Below, in pieces: positions 51,453 to 60,309 of a stretch of DNA of 64,000 nucleotides. Source of the stretch: Methyloradius palustris (lineage in GTDB: Bacteria > Pseudomonadota > Gammaproteobacteria > Burkholderiales > Methylophilaceae). The DNA lies in the NCBI RefSeq assembly GCF_019703875.1, contig NZ_AP024110.1, positions 1,302,001 to 1,366,000 of the forward strand, written 5' to 3'. The notes under the pieces are model-generated. The model had not been told where the DNA came from. It made no database searches and saw only the letters and a list, made by a program, of their open reading frames with translations. The stretch's first letter is position 1. Each line of letters starts with the position of its first letter. A program made the translations under genes and the position numbers.

Positions 51453-51491
51453 AAGCCCCTCAGGCCAAAATCTGCTGGCCTGAAGGGCTTG
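51453..51491 (-). terminator. terminator after mmsA
   Basis: ACAAGCCCTTCAGGCCA pairs with TGGCCTGAGGGGCTTTGT on the minus strand with an A-A mismatch region, then TTATTG. It lies between mmsA and the MFS gene. Confidence 0.75.
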
Positions 51492-51506
51492 TGAAGCTTA
51501 CAGCAA

Positions 51507-53009
51507 TTATTTCATGGTTGGCATGACAAACTCAGCACCTGTGCCTTTGTTGCTGGCTGGCCAACGCGAGGTGGTTGTTTTTAGGCGCGTATAAAAACGG
51601 ATGCCTTCGGTACCGTAGATATGATGGTCGCCAAATAACGAGCGTTTCCAACCGCCAAAGCTGTGGAAAGCAATCGGCACAGGGATGGCCACATTGACGC
51701 CAACCATGCCAGCTTGAACTCGATGCGTGAATTCACGGGCTAATTCGCCATCACGTGTAAAAATCGCTACGCCGTTGCCAAACTCATGGTCATTGACCAG
51801 TTGTAGCGCCTCTTCAAACGTCTCTGCACGCACTATTGAGAGCACTGGGCCGAAAATCTCCTCTTTGTAGATGCGCATATCTTTGGTCACGTTATCGAAT
51901 AAACAGGGCGCTAGAAAGAATCCTTGTTCATGCCCAGCATGGCTATAGCCGCGCCCATCAATGACCAGTTTCGCGCCTTCGGTGATGCCCAGGTCAACAT
52001 ACTCTTTTACTTTGGCATAGTGCTGTGGCGTGACTAGCGGGCCCATATCGGCTTTTTCATTTAAGCCTTGATCAATGGTGATGTCTTTCACTTTTTCCTG
52101 CAGTTTTGCAATCAATGCGTCGGCTGTATTGCCTACAGTCACCGCGACCGAAATCGCCATACAGCGCTCGCCGGCAGAACCATAGCCTGCGCCTATCAAT
52201 GCATCAGCGACCTGATCAATATCAGCGTCTGGCATCACTACCAAGTGGTTCTTGGCGCCGCCCAGCGCCTGTACACGTTTGCCGTTCTTGGTACCGGTAC
52301 TGTAGATATATTCGGCAATTGGCGTGGAGCCTACAAAGCTGATGGCCTGTATGCGTTTGTCTGTCAGCAATACATCCACTGCTTCCTTATCGCCATTCAC
52401 CAGGTTGAACACGCCTGCAGGCAAGTCAGCTTCAGCAAGTAAATCGGCAAGCATTAGACTGGCACTTGGGGTCTTCTCGGATGGTTTTAGCACAAAAGTA
52501 TTCCCCGTTGCCAATGCCATTGGGATCATCCACAGCGGTACCATGACGGGAAAGTTGAAAGGCGTAATGCCCGTCACTACGCCAAGTGGCTGGTGCATGC
52601 TATATGTGTCGATGCCAGTGCCGACCTGCTCGTTGTAATCGCCTTTGAGCAGGTGCGGCATGCCACAGGCAAACTCGACTACCTCGATGCCGCGCGTGAC
52701 TTCTCCTCGCGCATCGCTGATGGTTTTGCCATGTTCCAGCGAGATTGTTTTAGCCAGCTCATTGGCATGTTCGTCAAGCAAGGCTTTGAATTTGAATAGA
52801 ATGCGAGCACGTTTTAATGCTGGCGTACTCGACCATGCAGGAAAGGCCGCTTGTGCAGCGCTAATTGCATGATCTACCTCCACTGCTGTGGCATAGCTTA
52901 ATTGCGCCTGCACTTCACCAGTTGCAGGGTTGTAGACATCACCAAATCGACTGCTAGTGCCTGCAACATGTTGGCCATTGATGTAGTGGCCTATTGTTTT
53001 TGCGCTCAT
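51507..53009 (-). CDS. mmsA: CoA-acylating (methyl)malonate-semialdehyde dehydrogenase
   Basis: Oxidises malonate or methylmalonate semialdehyde to acetyl- or propionyl-CoA with NAD and CoA. The 500 residues have the ALDH fold, the catalytic Cys in GERCMAIS, the missing general-base Glu typical of MmsA (QALGGAKNHLV instead of ELGGK), and GITPFNFPVMVPLWM. It overlaps the aminotransferase gene by four bases. The pair would convert beta-alanine through malonate semialdehyde to acetyl-CoA. Confidence 0.94.
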   Translation of the reverse strand: MSAKTIGHYINGQHVAGTSSRFGDVYNPATGEVQAQLSYATAVEVDHAISAAQAAFPAWSSTPALKRARILFKFKALLDEHANELAKTISLEHGKTISDARGEVTRGIEVVEFACGMPHLLKGDYNEQVGTGIDTYSMHQPLGVVTGITPFNFPVMVPLWMIPMALATGNTFVLKPSEKTPSASLMLADLLAEADLPAGVFNLVNGDKEAVDVLLTDKRIQAISFVGSTPIAEYIYSTGTKNGKRVQALGGAKNHLVVMPDADIDQVADALIGAGYGSAGERCMAISVAVTVGNTADALIAKLQEKVKDITIDQGLNEKADMGPLVTPQHYAKVKEYVDLGITEGAKLVIDGRGYSHAGHEQGFFLAPCLFDNVTKDMRIYKEEIFGPVLSIVRAETFEEALQLVNDHEFGNGVAIFTRDGELAREFTHRVQAGMVGVNVAIPVPIAFHSFGGWKRSLFGDHHIYGTEGIRFYTRLKTTTSRWPASNKGTGAEFVMPTMK

Positions 53010-54454
53010 TCCAGATGCTCCAATATTGGGTGGTTAATGTGTGCCTGATGCGATTGATGCATTGCCCAATCTTGCTCGTTTTTTAGGTAACGCGTGTGAT
53101 CAAGCCCAGCATCACCCGCGGCTACAACGAATTTAATCGCATCGGCAATCGTACTGAAGATGCGGTCAATTTCATGTGGCTCGATAGTGAGCGGTGGCGA
53201 TACGGCGATGATGTCGCCGGTATAGCGCACATGCACGCCCATCTCATAGCATTTCAGGTAGGTAGCGAAGGACATAGCACCAGGTTTTCCGGCAATCGCC
53301 TCGAACTCGATGCCAGCCACCAGCCCGATATTGCGGATGTCTTTCACCATGGGCAGGCCCTTCAGCGAATGTGCTGCTGATTCAAGCCTGCCGCTCAAGC
53401 TTGCTCCACGATCTTCCAGTTTTTCGTTGGCGAAGATATCCAGCGTGGCAATCGCAGCGGCACAGGCAATGGGGATGGCGCTATAGGTGTAGCCATGCGG
53501 CAATTCAATCGCGTTAGCGGCTGAGTTTTCCATGAAAGCATCATAGATTTCGCGCTTCACCGCGACTGCACCCATAGGAACCACGCCATTGGTCAGGCCT
53601 TTGGCGCAGGTAATGATGTCAGGGATCACATCAAAATAATCCGCACCGAACCTGGTGCCCAAGCGGCCAAAGCCTGTAATCACTTCATCAAATATCAGCA
53701 ATATGCCGTGCTTGGTGCAAATCTCTCGCAGGCGCTTCAGGTAGTTTTTAGGTGGCACGATGACGCCTGCTGAGCCTTGCATCGGTTCAACAATCAGCGA
53801 GGCAATGGTTGCGGGGTCGTGCAAGGTCATGATGCGCTGTTCAAACTCGTTGGCCAGCGCGATACCGCCATCCTCAGGTACGCCCTTGGTGAAGGCATTG
53901 TTGACGATGTCTAGTGGGTGGCGGATATGGTCAACGCCAGCCAGTGCATTGCCAAAAGCCTTACGGTTGCCTGCAATGCCGCCCACTGCAATGCCACCAA
54001 AATTCACGCCATGATAACCGCGCTCGCGACCTATAAGCTTGTTGCGCAGCGGGTTGCCGCATACGCGATGGTAAGCCAGCGCGATTTTGAGCGCTGTCTC
54101 TACCGATTCAGAGCCAGAGTTGGTGAAGAATATGCGATCCAGCCCCGCAGGCATGTATTGCGCCACGCGTTCCGCTGCCTCAAACGCCAGTGGGTGGCTG
54201 GTCTGGAAAGCCGGTGCATAGTCTAGTGTGCGTAGTTGATTGCCGACTGCTGCGGCAATCTCTTCGCGACCATGCCCTGCAGGCACGCACCACAAGCCTG
54301 CTGTGCCATCCAGTATTTGGCGGTCATCCATGGTCGTGAAGTAATTGCCTTTTGCCGCTTTGAATAGACGCGGCATGGCCTTGAACTGTCGATTGGCTGT
54401 AAACGGCACCCAGTAATGATCCATATTGGGCAGTTTGATATTGGGCGTGGGCAT
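53006..54454 (-). CDS. beta-alanine-pyruvate (omega-amino acid) transaminase
   Basis: PLP class III aminotransferase moving the terminal amino group of beta-alanine or related amines to pyruvate. Markers include MDHYWVPFTANRQFK, FFTNSGSESVETALKIA, RGYHGVNFGG, IFDEVITGFGR and the PLP Lys in CAKGLTNG. This is the BauA/omega-APT subgroup. I chose the ATG at 54454 (MPTPNIKLPNMDHYW). The frame extends to a TTG at 54520, but that TTG is part of promoter sequence. It is followed by mmsA and divergent from a PuuR-like regulator. Confidence 0.92.
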   Translation of the reverse strand: MPTPNIKLPNMDHYWVPFTANRQFKAMPRLFKAAKGNYFTTMDDRQILDGTAGLWCVPAGHGREEIAAAVGNQLRTLDYAPAFQTSHPLAFEAAERVAQYMPAGLDRIFFTNSGSESVETALKIALAYHRVCGNPLRNKLIGRERGYHGVNFGGIAVGGIAGNRKAFGNALAGVDHIRHPLDIVNNAFTKGVPEDGGIALANEFEQRIMTLHDPATIASLIVEPMQGSAGVIVPPKNYLKRLREICTKHGILLIFDEVITGFGRLGTRFGADYFDVIPDIITCAKGLTNGVVPMGAVAVKREIYDAFMENSAANAIELPHGYTYSAIPIACAAAIATLDIFANEKLEDRGASLSGRLESAAHSLKGLPMVKDIRNIGLVAGIEFEAIAGKPGAMSFATYLKCYEMGVHVRYTGDIIAVSPPLTIEPHEIDRIFSTIADAIKFVVAAGDAGLDHTRYLKNEQDWAMHQSHQAHINHPILEHLE

Positions 54455-54507
54455 GATGAAGGCCTTGAATAGCATTGAGTGAATGCAGCAAGTTTCGTAG
54501 TGTTCAG

Positions 54508-54550
54508 TATCTAGTGTCAAGACTGTATTTTTATCAATTTAAGTGATTGA
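54508..54550 (-). promoter_or_regulatory. promoter and candidate operator of the aminotransferase-mmsA operon
   Basis: On the minus strand TTGATA (54537-54532) and TAGATA (54513-54508) are 18 bases apart. The -35 lies inside an inverted repeat TCAAT-7-ATTGA (54534-54550). A repressor bound there would block the promoter, and the divergent PuuR-like gene is the obvious candidate. Confidence 0.4.
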
Positions 54551-54623
54551 TTTAATTGGTGACGAACACATCACTGTTATTGTATATTTAACACTCTAAA
54601 CACCTGAACAATTAGGCTTGAAT

Positions 54624-55178
54624 ATGGACATGGATATTGGGTTTCGCTTGCGCCTGATACGCTTACGGCACCAGTTTTCGCAACGCACGTTGGCAAAACG
54701 TGCTGGCGTGGCGAATGCCACTATTTCTTTGATTGAGTCGGGTAATACCAGTCCATCAGTCAGCGCCCTTAAGCGCATTCTGGCGGGTATACCCATGACG
54801 TTAGGTGAGTTCTTTTCCGATGAGTTGCCAGGCATGCAGAGTGAAGTCTTTTACCGAGCTGAAACACTGACCGAGATCAGCGGTGGCGAGGGCATCTCAT
54901 ACCGCCAGATTGGCTCGGCCAAGGCTGGCCATGCCTTACAAATCCTCTATGAAACCTACCAGGTGGGCGCAGATACTGGCATGATCATGCTACAACATGA
55001 AGGTGAGGAGGGCGGGGTGATTATTAATGGTCAGCTTGAGGTCACGGTAGGTGGTTCAACTCGCGTGCTTGGCGTTGGCGATGCCTATTATTTTAATAGC
55101 CGTGAGCAACACCGTTTTCGCAATGTAGGCAATCAGGTTTGTACCTTAGTCAGCTCATGCAGCCCACCTTCCTTTTAA
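54624..55178 (+). CDS. Xre-cupin transcriptional regulator (PuuR-like)
   Basis: A helix-turn-helix domain at the N-terminus (about 5-60, LRLIRLRHQFSQRTLAKRAG and TISLIESGNTSPSVSALKRI) and a cupin domain at the C-terminus (about 105-180, with ITG-type metal/ligand strand VINGQLEVTVGG and DAYYFNSREQHRFRN). About 184 residues, the PuuR size. PuuR represses putrescine catabolism in E. coli. Its place divergent from the omega-transaminase fits control of amine use. The ATG at 54624 is preferred to the TTG at 54618. Confidence 0.9.
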   Translation: MDMDIGFRLRLIRLRHQFSQRTLAKRAGVANATISLIESGNTSPSVSALKRILAGIPMTLGEFFSDELPGMQSEVFYRAETLTEISGGEGISYRQIGSAKAGHALQILYETYQVGADTGMIMLQHEGEEGGVIINGQLEVTVGGSTRVLGVGDAYYFNSREQHRFRNVGNQVCTLVSSCSPPSF

Positions 55179-55918
55179 CACATCGTTTTTATCCAACCAT
55201 TGGCAAAGCCTTTTTTATTGCTTTGCAGTTGGTAGCGTTCAATGCATTTGCTGATGGCTCTGATGAAGCAAGCGACATCCAATATAAATTAACAGTCTCT
55301 CAATATTCAGCCAAACAACTGAGTGCTACAGACATTAATCTGCGTGCCAAATTTGACCAGCAGTCAGCTTGGCTGGCTTATTACTCAGAAACTCCTGCAG
55401 ACTTTAAGCAGGCCAGAGCTGGTTATGAGCGCGTAGATAAATGGGACTTGCTTAAGGCTGATTCCACTATTCAAGTCGCAGATTATGGATTTATAGGCGG
55501 TTCTCTAACGCTTGAGCTTGGTGGGGCCTTGCACGCCATCGTTGGCTATGGGCGAACCAATCTAAAACCTTACGACAATATCAATTTTGACCCCAATGAC
55601 TCGATCACATACGGCGCAGGGTTTGAGTTTGAAGAGGGCAAAGACATTGCTTTATATCGAGTGAAAGATGACAGAGTCATGCCTGGGCAGCAGATTGATC
55701 ATCTATTGCTCCATTATTCGGTAGCAGATAAGAACAAGCTGACACTGGATATTTTTAATAAAAGTGGCCCAGCAGATGCAGACGGTAAATCAATTGCCGG
55801 CACTGGCGCTGCCATTTCTGACGAGTGGGCAAAATATTTCATTCGCCTGGCGTATGACCCTAAAGTCAATTTTACGCAGAAGAATATGAGCAGAATATCG
55901 CTAGGATTTTACTTCTAG
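55157..55918 (+). CDS. exported protein, probable outer-membrane beta-barrel
   Basis: No family recognised. The 253 residues start with an uncleaved-type or long signal region (ALQLVAFNAFADG). The body alternates polar and hydrophobic residues in strands (KLTVSQYSAKQLSATDINLRA and so on) and ends with Phe (RISLGFYF), the usual C-terminal mark of outer-membrane barrels. It overlaps the regulator gene by 22 bases, so it may belong to the amine-use operon as an uptake channel. That is inference. Confidence 0.65.
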   Translation: MQPTFLLTHRFYPTIGKAFFIALQLVAFNAFADGSDEASDIQYKLTVSQYSAKQLSATDINLRAKFDQQSAWLAYYSETPADFKQARAGYERVDKWDLLKADSTIQVADYGFIGGSLTLELGGALHAIVGYGRTNLKPYDNINFDPNDSITYGAGFEFEEGKDIALYRVKDDRVMPGQQIDHLLLHYSVADKNKLTLDIFNKSGPADADGKSIAGTGAAISDEWAKYFIRLAYDPKVNFTQKNMSRISLGFYF

Positions 55919-56018
55919 AAAAGTTTTTAATAATAGATAGTGGTGTAACGAAAGATAACTCTTATATAAGACATAACACACTAGACTTTGAGTAAAAGCA
56001 TGCGATAAACTAAACGCT

Positions 56019-56825
56019 ATGCAAGTACAAGCCTCTCAAGCCGCAAATCAAAAAACCGATAGCCAAACAAATAGCGCGCAACCTGATATGGCACAAGCCC
56101 ATATAGGATTGCCTAGCTATCAGCCTTTGTATGAACAAATAAAAAAAATGCTCACCCAGAGCCTCATCAATGGCGAATGGGCGGCAGGCGCAGTGATTCC
56201 CAGTGAAATGGAATTGGCCAGCCGTTACCAAGTCAGCCAGGGCACGGTGCGCAAGGCTATTGATGCGTTGGTCGCAGATAACATCATGATGCGCCGCCAG
56301 GGTAAAGGTACCTATGTCGTTTCTCACGCAGAAGAGGGCGTAAAGGTACGTTTTTTGCGCCTGGCCGATGAAGATGGCGCTAAGATTTTTCCGCGTCACC
56401 AGTTATTGAGTTGCGAGCGAGCCATAGCCTCTAAAAGAGTTGCTGTGCGCTTGGGTATTGAAGTCGGTAGCCCGATTATCGAGATCAAGCGCTTATTGGT
56501 GCATGCCAGCCAACCACTGATTCTCGATCATATTGCAGTGTCAGCGGCTACGTTTACAGGGCTGGATAGCGCACAGATCAACGCCTATGGCGGCTCAATG
56601 AATAGCATGTATGAGCAGGCTTACGGCATCCGCATGGTGCGTGCCGAAGAGGCATTGAAAGCTGTGGCGGCCGATGAAACCTCATCGCAAGCACTAGGTG
56701 TGGCTTTAGATAGCCCATTATTGCAGGTGGAACGCACTGCTTATACCTACGGCGACAAACCTATCGAGTGGCGCTTGGGCTTGTGCCTGACAGATGCTTA
56801 CCACTATCGCAGCGAGCTAGACTAA
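56019..56825 (+). CDS. GntR-family regulator (HutC subfamily, UTRA domain)
   Basis: A winged-helix N-terminus (about 35-100: PSEMELASRYQVSQGTVRKAID, RQGKGTYV) and a UTRA ligand domain (about 120-265: IEIKRLLVHASQPLILDHIAVS). 268 residues. Its stop is immediately followed by the ATG of sdhC, so it is probably co-transcribed with and regulates the succinate dehydrogenase genes. Its first 35 residues are Gln/Ala-rich and not conserved. The effector is unknown. Confidence 0.92.
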   Translation: MQVQASQAANQKTDSQTNSAQPDMAQAHIGLPSYQPLYEQIKKMLTQSLINGEWAAGAVIPSEMELASRYQVSQGTVRKAIDALVADNIMMRRQGKGTYVVSHAEEGVKVRFLRLADEDGAKIFPRHQLLSCERAIASKRVAVRLGIEVGSPIIEIKRLLVHASQPLILDHIAVSAATFTGLDSAQINAYGGSMNSMYEQAYGIRMVRAEEALKAVAADETSSQALGVALDSPLLQVERTAYTYGDKPIEWRLGLCLTDAYHYRSELD

Positions 56826-57200
56826 ATGGCTGCCAAGCGCCCTAAAAACCTCAACTTATTCACTATTCGCTTGCCTTTACCAGCGCTGGTTTCCATCATG
56901 CACCGTGCTAGCGGTGCGTTTTTATTCCTATTGCTGCCTTTACTGCTTCTGTTGTTCCAACAAAGTTTGGCCTCACCAGATAGCTATGCTGAAGTGCATA
57001 CCTTATTAAAAACGCCATTGTTCAGGCTGATTTATCTACTGATTATTTGGGCTTATCTACACCATGCACTGGCAGGTTTGCGTCACCTGGCGCTTGATGC
57101 ACATTTGGGCTTGAACCTTAGATTTGCGCGTGCCAGCAGCATGAGCGTTCTGATTGTCAGCGGTGTGCTAACAGTATTAATGGCATTTTTACTATGGTAA
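56826..57200 (+). CDS. sdhC: succinate dehydrogenase cytochrome b556 subunit
   Basis: Membrane anchor of complex II, 124 residues with three helices. The heme ligand His is in ...HHALAGLRHL and the family signature SIMHRASGAFLF is present. First sdh gene, abutting the GntR regulator and overlapping sdhD by seven bases. Confidence 0.94.
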   Translation: MAAKRPKNLNLFTIRLPLPALVSIMHRASGAFLFLLLPLLLLLFQQSLASPDSYAEVHTLLKTPLFRLIYLLIIWAYLHHALAGLRHLALDAHLGLNLRFARASSMSVLIVSGVLTVLMAFLLW

Positions 57201-57529
57201 TGCGCCGTGGTCATGGTTTTGGTGACTGGATGTGGCAACGCCTGACAGCAGGCACCATGGCTGTTTACTCCGTGGTCGTGCTCATCTATTGGCTAGTCAG
57301 CCCTCCAATAGGCTTTGATGGATGGAAAGTCTGGTGTTCACCAATCCCATTCAGGACACTTAGCTTGCTGTTTTTCTGGGCACTCATGTATCACGCCTGG
57401 TTGGGGGTGCGCGAGATCATGATGGATTATGTGCATCATCAAGTGCTTAGATTGCGCCTCGAATGGCTGGTCAGGGTGGTTCTGGTTATTTATGCACTGT
57501 GGGCAACATGGATTGTGTGGAGTATTTGA
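57194..57529 (+). CDS. sdhD: succinate dehydrogenase membrane anchor subunit
   Basis: Second membrane anchor, 111 residues, three helices, with the heme-region His in YHAWLGVREIMMDYV. An ATG at 57200 is an alternative start. Its TGA overlaps the sdhA ATG by one base (TGATG). Confidence 0.93.
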   Translation: MVMRRGHGFGDWMWQRLTAGTMAVYSVVVLIYWLVSPPIGFDGWKVWCSPIPFRTLSLLFFWALMYHAWLGVREIMMDYVHHQVLRLRLEWLVRVVLVIYALWATWIVWSI

Positions 57530-59274
57530 TGGCGATTGAAGTCCGAAAATTTGATGCGATTGTGGTGGGCGGTGGTGGCGCGGGTTTGCGTGCCGCATTG
57601 CAACTGGCTGATAGCGGGTTGAATGTTGCTGTGCTCTCCAAAGTATTCCCGACGCGTTCGCATACTGTAGCAGCTCAGGGTGGTATCGCCGCCGCGCTAA
57701 GTAATCTGGGGCAGGATGACTGGCACTGGCATATGTACGACACCATCAAAGGTTCGGATTATCTGGGTGACCAGGATGCCATAGAGTTTATGTGTAAAAA
57801 TGCGGCCGATGCAATATATGAATTAGAGCATTTTGGCATGCCGTTTGACCGCCTAGATAACGGCAAGATTTTCCAGCGCCCGTTTGGCGGCATGACCCGC
57901 CATTACGGCGCAGAAGCCATTTCGCGCACCTGCGCCGTGGCTGACCGCACCGGTCATGCCATGTTGCATACGCTTTACCAGCGCAACGTGCATGCGCAAA
58001 CGCAGTTTCTAATTGAATGGTTCGCGCTTGATTTAATCCGCGATGCAGATGGTGATGTATTGGGCGTCACTGCGCTAGAAATCGAGACCGGTAAAGTGGT
58101 CGCATTTCACGCCAAAGCTACGCTATTTGCTACGGGTGGCGCAGGCCGTATTTTCCATGCCAGTACCAATGCATTCATCAACACGGGTGATGGCCTAGGT
58201 ATGACAGCCCGTGCAGGTTTTGGCTTGCAGGATATGGAGTTCTGGCAATTCCACCCAACAGGTCTGGCCAATGCTGGCGTGCTGATTACCGAAGGCGTGC
58301 GCGGTGAGGGCGGCTATTTGGTGAATTCCGAAGGTGAACGCTTCATGGAGCGCTATGCTCCAAATGCCAAAGATTTAGCTAGCCGCGATGTGGTTTCGCG
58401 CTCTATTGCCACTGAGGTGAAAGCAGGGCGTGGCATCGGTATAGATAGCCAGGCGGTTTGGCTAAAACTTGATCATCTTGGCGAAAAAGTCATCGACGCG
58501 CGTTTGCCTGGCATTCGCAATATCGCTATTAAATTTGCCAATGTAGATCCAGTGCGTGAACCTATCCCAGTTGTGCCGACTGTGCATTACATGATGGGCG
58601 GCATTCCTACGAACATTGATGGCCAAGTGGTTGATAACGGCAAAGTAGTGCAGGGCTTTTATGCAGTGGGTGAATGTGCTTGTGTGTCAGTGCATGGTGC
58701 AAACCGTTTGGGCTCAAACTCGCTGCTCGATTTAATGGTGTTCGGTAAAGCGGCTGGAAATCACATGGTGGAAAGTGCGCGCAATACTAGTCATAAGCCT
58801 TTGCCTGCCGATTATGCGGATGCAACAGAAGCTCGATTAGCCAGGTTGAATAATCAGCAGTCGGGTGAAAACGTGGCCGAGGTTGGCGATGCCATGCGTA
58901 AGGCCATGCAGGCGCATTGTGGTGTATTCCGCTTCCCTGAATTATTGGCAGAGGGCGTAGAAAAAATCATGCAAGTAGCAGCGCGTATTCCATATTTGGA
59001 AATCCAGGATAAAAGCCAAGTGTTCAATACCGCACGTGTTGAGGCGCTAGAGCTCGAGAATCTCATCGAAGTCGCAAAAGCCACCATGGTTTCTGCGCAT
59101 ACCCGCCAAGAAAGCAGAGGCGCGCATTGTCGCGAAGATTTCCCGAATCGGGATGATGAGCAGTGGCTAAAGCACTCGGTCTATTATCGCCAGAATAACC
59201 TTGTGGCTTATAGCCCGGTGCGTTTGCAGCCATTGACGGTGCCCTCTTTCCCCCTAGTTGCGAGAGTGTATTAA
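57529..59274 (+). CDS. sdhA: succinate dehydrogenase flavoprotein subunit
   Basis: Oxidises succinate to fumarate with covalently bound FAD. The 581 residues contain VVGGGGAGLRAAL, the FAD-linked His in SHTVAAQGG, HPTGL, the catalytic Arg in RDVVSRSIATE, HYMMGGIPT and GANRLGSNSLLDL. I chose the ATG at 57529, which overlaps the sdhD stop and matches the family start; the upstream frame lies within sdhD. Confidence 0.96.
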   Translation: MAIEVRKFDAIVVGGGGAGLRAALQLADSGLNVAVLSKVFPTRSHTVAAQGGIAAALSNLGQDDWHWHMYDTIKGSDYLGDQDAIEFMCKNAADAIYELEHFGMPFDRLDNGKIFQRPFGGMTRHYGAEAISRTCAVADRTGHAMLHTLYQRNVHAQTQFLIEWFALDLIRDADGDVLGVTALEIETGKVVAFHAKATLFATGGAGRIFHASTNAFINTGDGLGMTARAGFGLQDMEFWQFHPTGLANAGVLITEGVRGEGGYLVNSEGERFMERYAPNAKDLASRDVVSRSIATEVKAGRGIGIDSQAVWLKLDHLGEKVIDARLPGIRNIAIKFANVDPVREPIPVVPTVHYMMGGIPTNIDGQVVDNGKVVQGFYAVGECACVSVHGANRLGSNSLLDLMVFGKAAGNHMVESARNTSHKPLPADYADATEARLARLNNQQSGENVAEVGDAMRKAMQAHCGVFRFPELLAEGVEKIMQVAARIPYLEIQDKSQVFNTARVEALELENLIEVAKATMVSAHTRQESRGAHCREDFPNRDDEQWLKHSVYYRQNNLVAYSPVRLQPLTVPSFPLVARVY

Positions 59275-59305
59275 AAGTGGTGCGCGTATATTAAGGAGTT
59301 ATGCG

Positions 59306-60025
59306 ATGAAATTTTCAATCTACAGATTTAACCCTGATACCGATAAAGACGGCTACATGCAGGATTACGAGATCGAACTCGCACCTAACACGCGTATGCT
59401 GCTCGATGCAATATTGCAGATCAAAGCCTTGGACGACACATTAAGCCTGCGTAAATCCTGTCGTGAAGGCGTATGTGGCTCAGATGCCATGAACATTAAC
59501 GGCAAAAACGGCCTGGCCTGCATGACAGCGGTTGAAGACCTCAAACAACCTATCGTATTGCGCCCCTTGCCGGGCTTGCCTGTAATACGCGATTTAATCG
59601 TCGATATGACGCAGTTTTTTGAGCACTACAACTCTATCAAACCCTACCTAATCAATAACGACCCTGTGCCAACTACTGAGCGTCTGCAATCACCTGAAGA
59701 TCGTGCCAAGTTGGATGGTTTATATGAATGCATTATGTGCGGCGCCTGCACTGCGGCCTGCCCATCATTCTGGTGGAACCCGGATAAATTTGTCGGCCCA
59801 GCGGGCTTGCTGGCTGCTTACCGTTTTATTGCTGATAGCCGCGACCACGCTACCGAAGAACGTCTGGAAAACCTGGAAGACCCTTATCGGCTATATCGTT
59901 GCCATAACATTATGAACTGCGTGGATGTTTGCCCCAAAGGCTTAAACCCTTCAAAGGCGATTAACGAGATCAAGGCGCTTAAAGTGAAAAACCGCTTCAA
60001 GCAAGAAAAGTCGCCTGCAAAATAA
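59306..60025 (+). CDS. sdhB: succinate dehydrogenase iron-sulfur subunit
   Basis: Carries the 2Fe-2S, 4Fe-4S and 3Fe-4S clusters between flavin and quinone. The 239 residues show SCREGVCGSDAMNINGKNGL, CIMCGACTAACP and CHNIMNCVDVCPKGL. AAGGAG lies before the ATG at 59306. The open frame upstream overlaps sdhA. Confidence 0.96.
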   Translation: MKFSIYRFNPDTDKDGYMQDYEIELAPNTRMLLDAILQIKALDDTLSLRKSCREGVCGSDAMNINGKNGLACMTAVEDLKQPIVLRPLPGLPVIRDLIVDMTQFFEHYNSIKPYLINNDPVPTTERLQSPEDRAKLDGLYECIMCGACTAACPSFWWNPDKFVGPAGLLAAYRFIADSRDHATEERLENLEDPYRLYRCHNIMNCVDVCPKGLNPSKAINEIKALKVKNRFKQEKSPAK

Positions 60026-60030
60026 ATCTA

Positions 60031-60288
60031 ATGCAAACCACGGTATACGAAGAGGAAGCAGCGCTTAGACGCATGGAGTGGCGCTGCCGACGAGGCATGC
60101 TGGAGTTAGATCTGCTCTTTACGCCATTTGTGAAAAACCATCTGCCCAACCTCAATCATGCACAAATTGCAGTGCTCGATGAGTTGCTGGACTTGCCAGA
60201 CAATATTTTATGGAGTTTATTGAGTACGCAGCAAGATAATCACGAGACAGCCAAAAAACAAGTACTAGCAATGCTTGCAAGCAGTTGA
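60031..60288 (+). CDS. sdhE: FAD assembly factor SdhE
   Basis: Small protein that promotes covalent flavination of SdhA. The 85 residues carry the motif RRGMLELDLLFTPF (RGxxE). It starts five bases after sdhB. This makes a complete GntR-sdhCDAB-sdhE unit. Confidence 0.92.
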   Translation: MQTTVYEEEAALRRMEWRCRRGMLELDLLFTPFVKNHLPNLNHAQIAVLDELLDLPDNILWSLLSTQQDNHETAKKQVLAMLASS

Positions 60289-60309
60289 TTCAGCAGCCCG
60301 TTTAGATTC

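Noticed and set aside
54484..54520. TTG at 54520 as start of the aminotransferase
   Set aside because: The extra residues have no homology and the region carries promoter-like sequence; ATG at 54454 matches the family.
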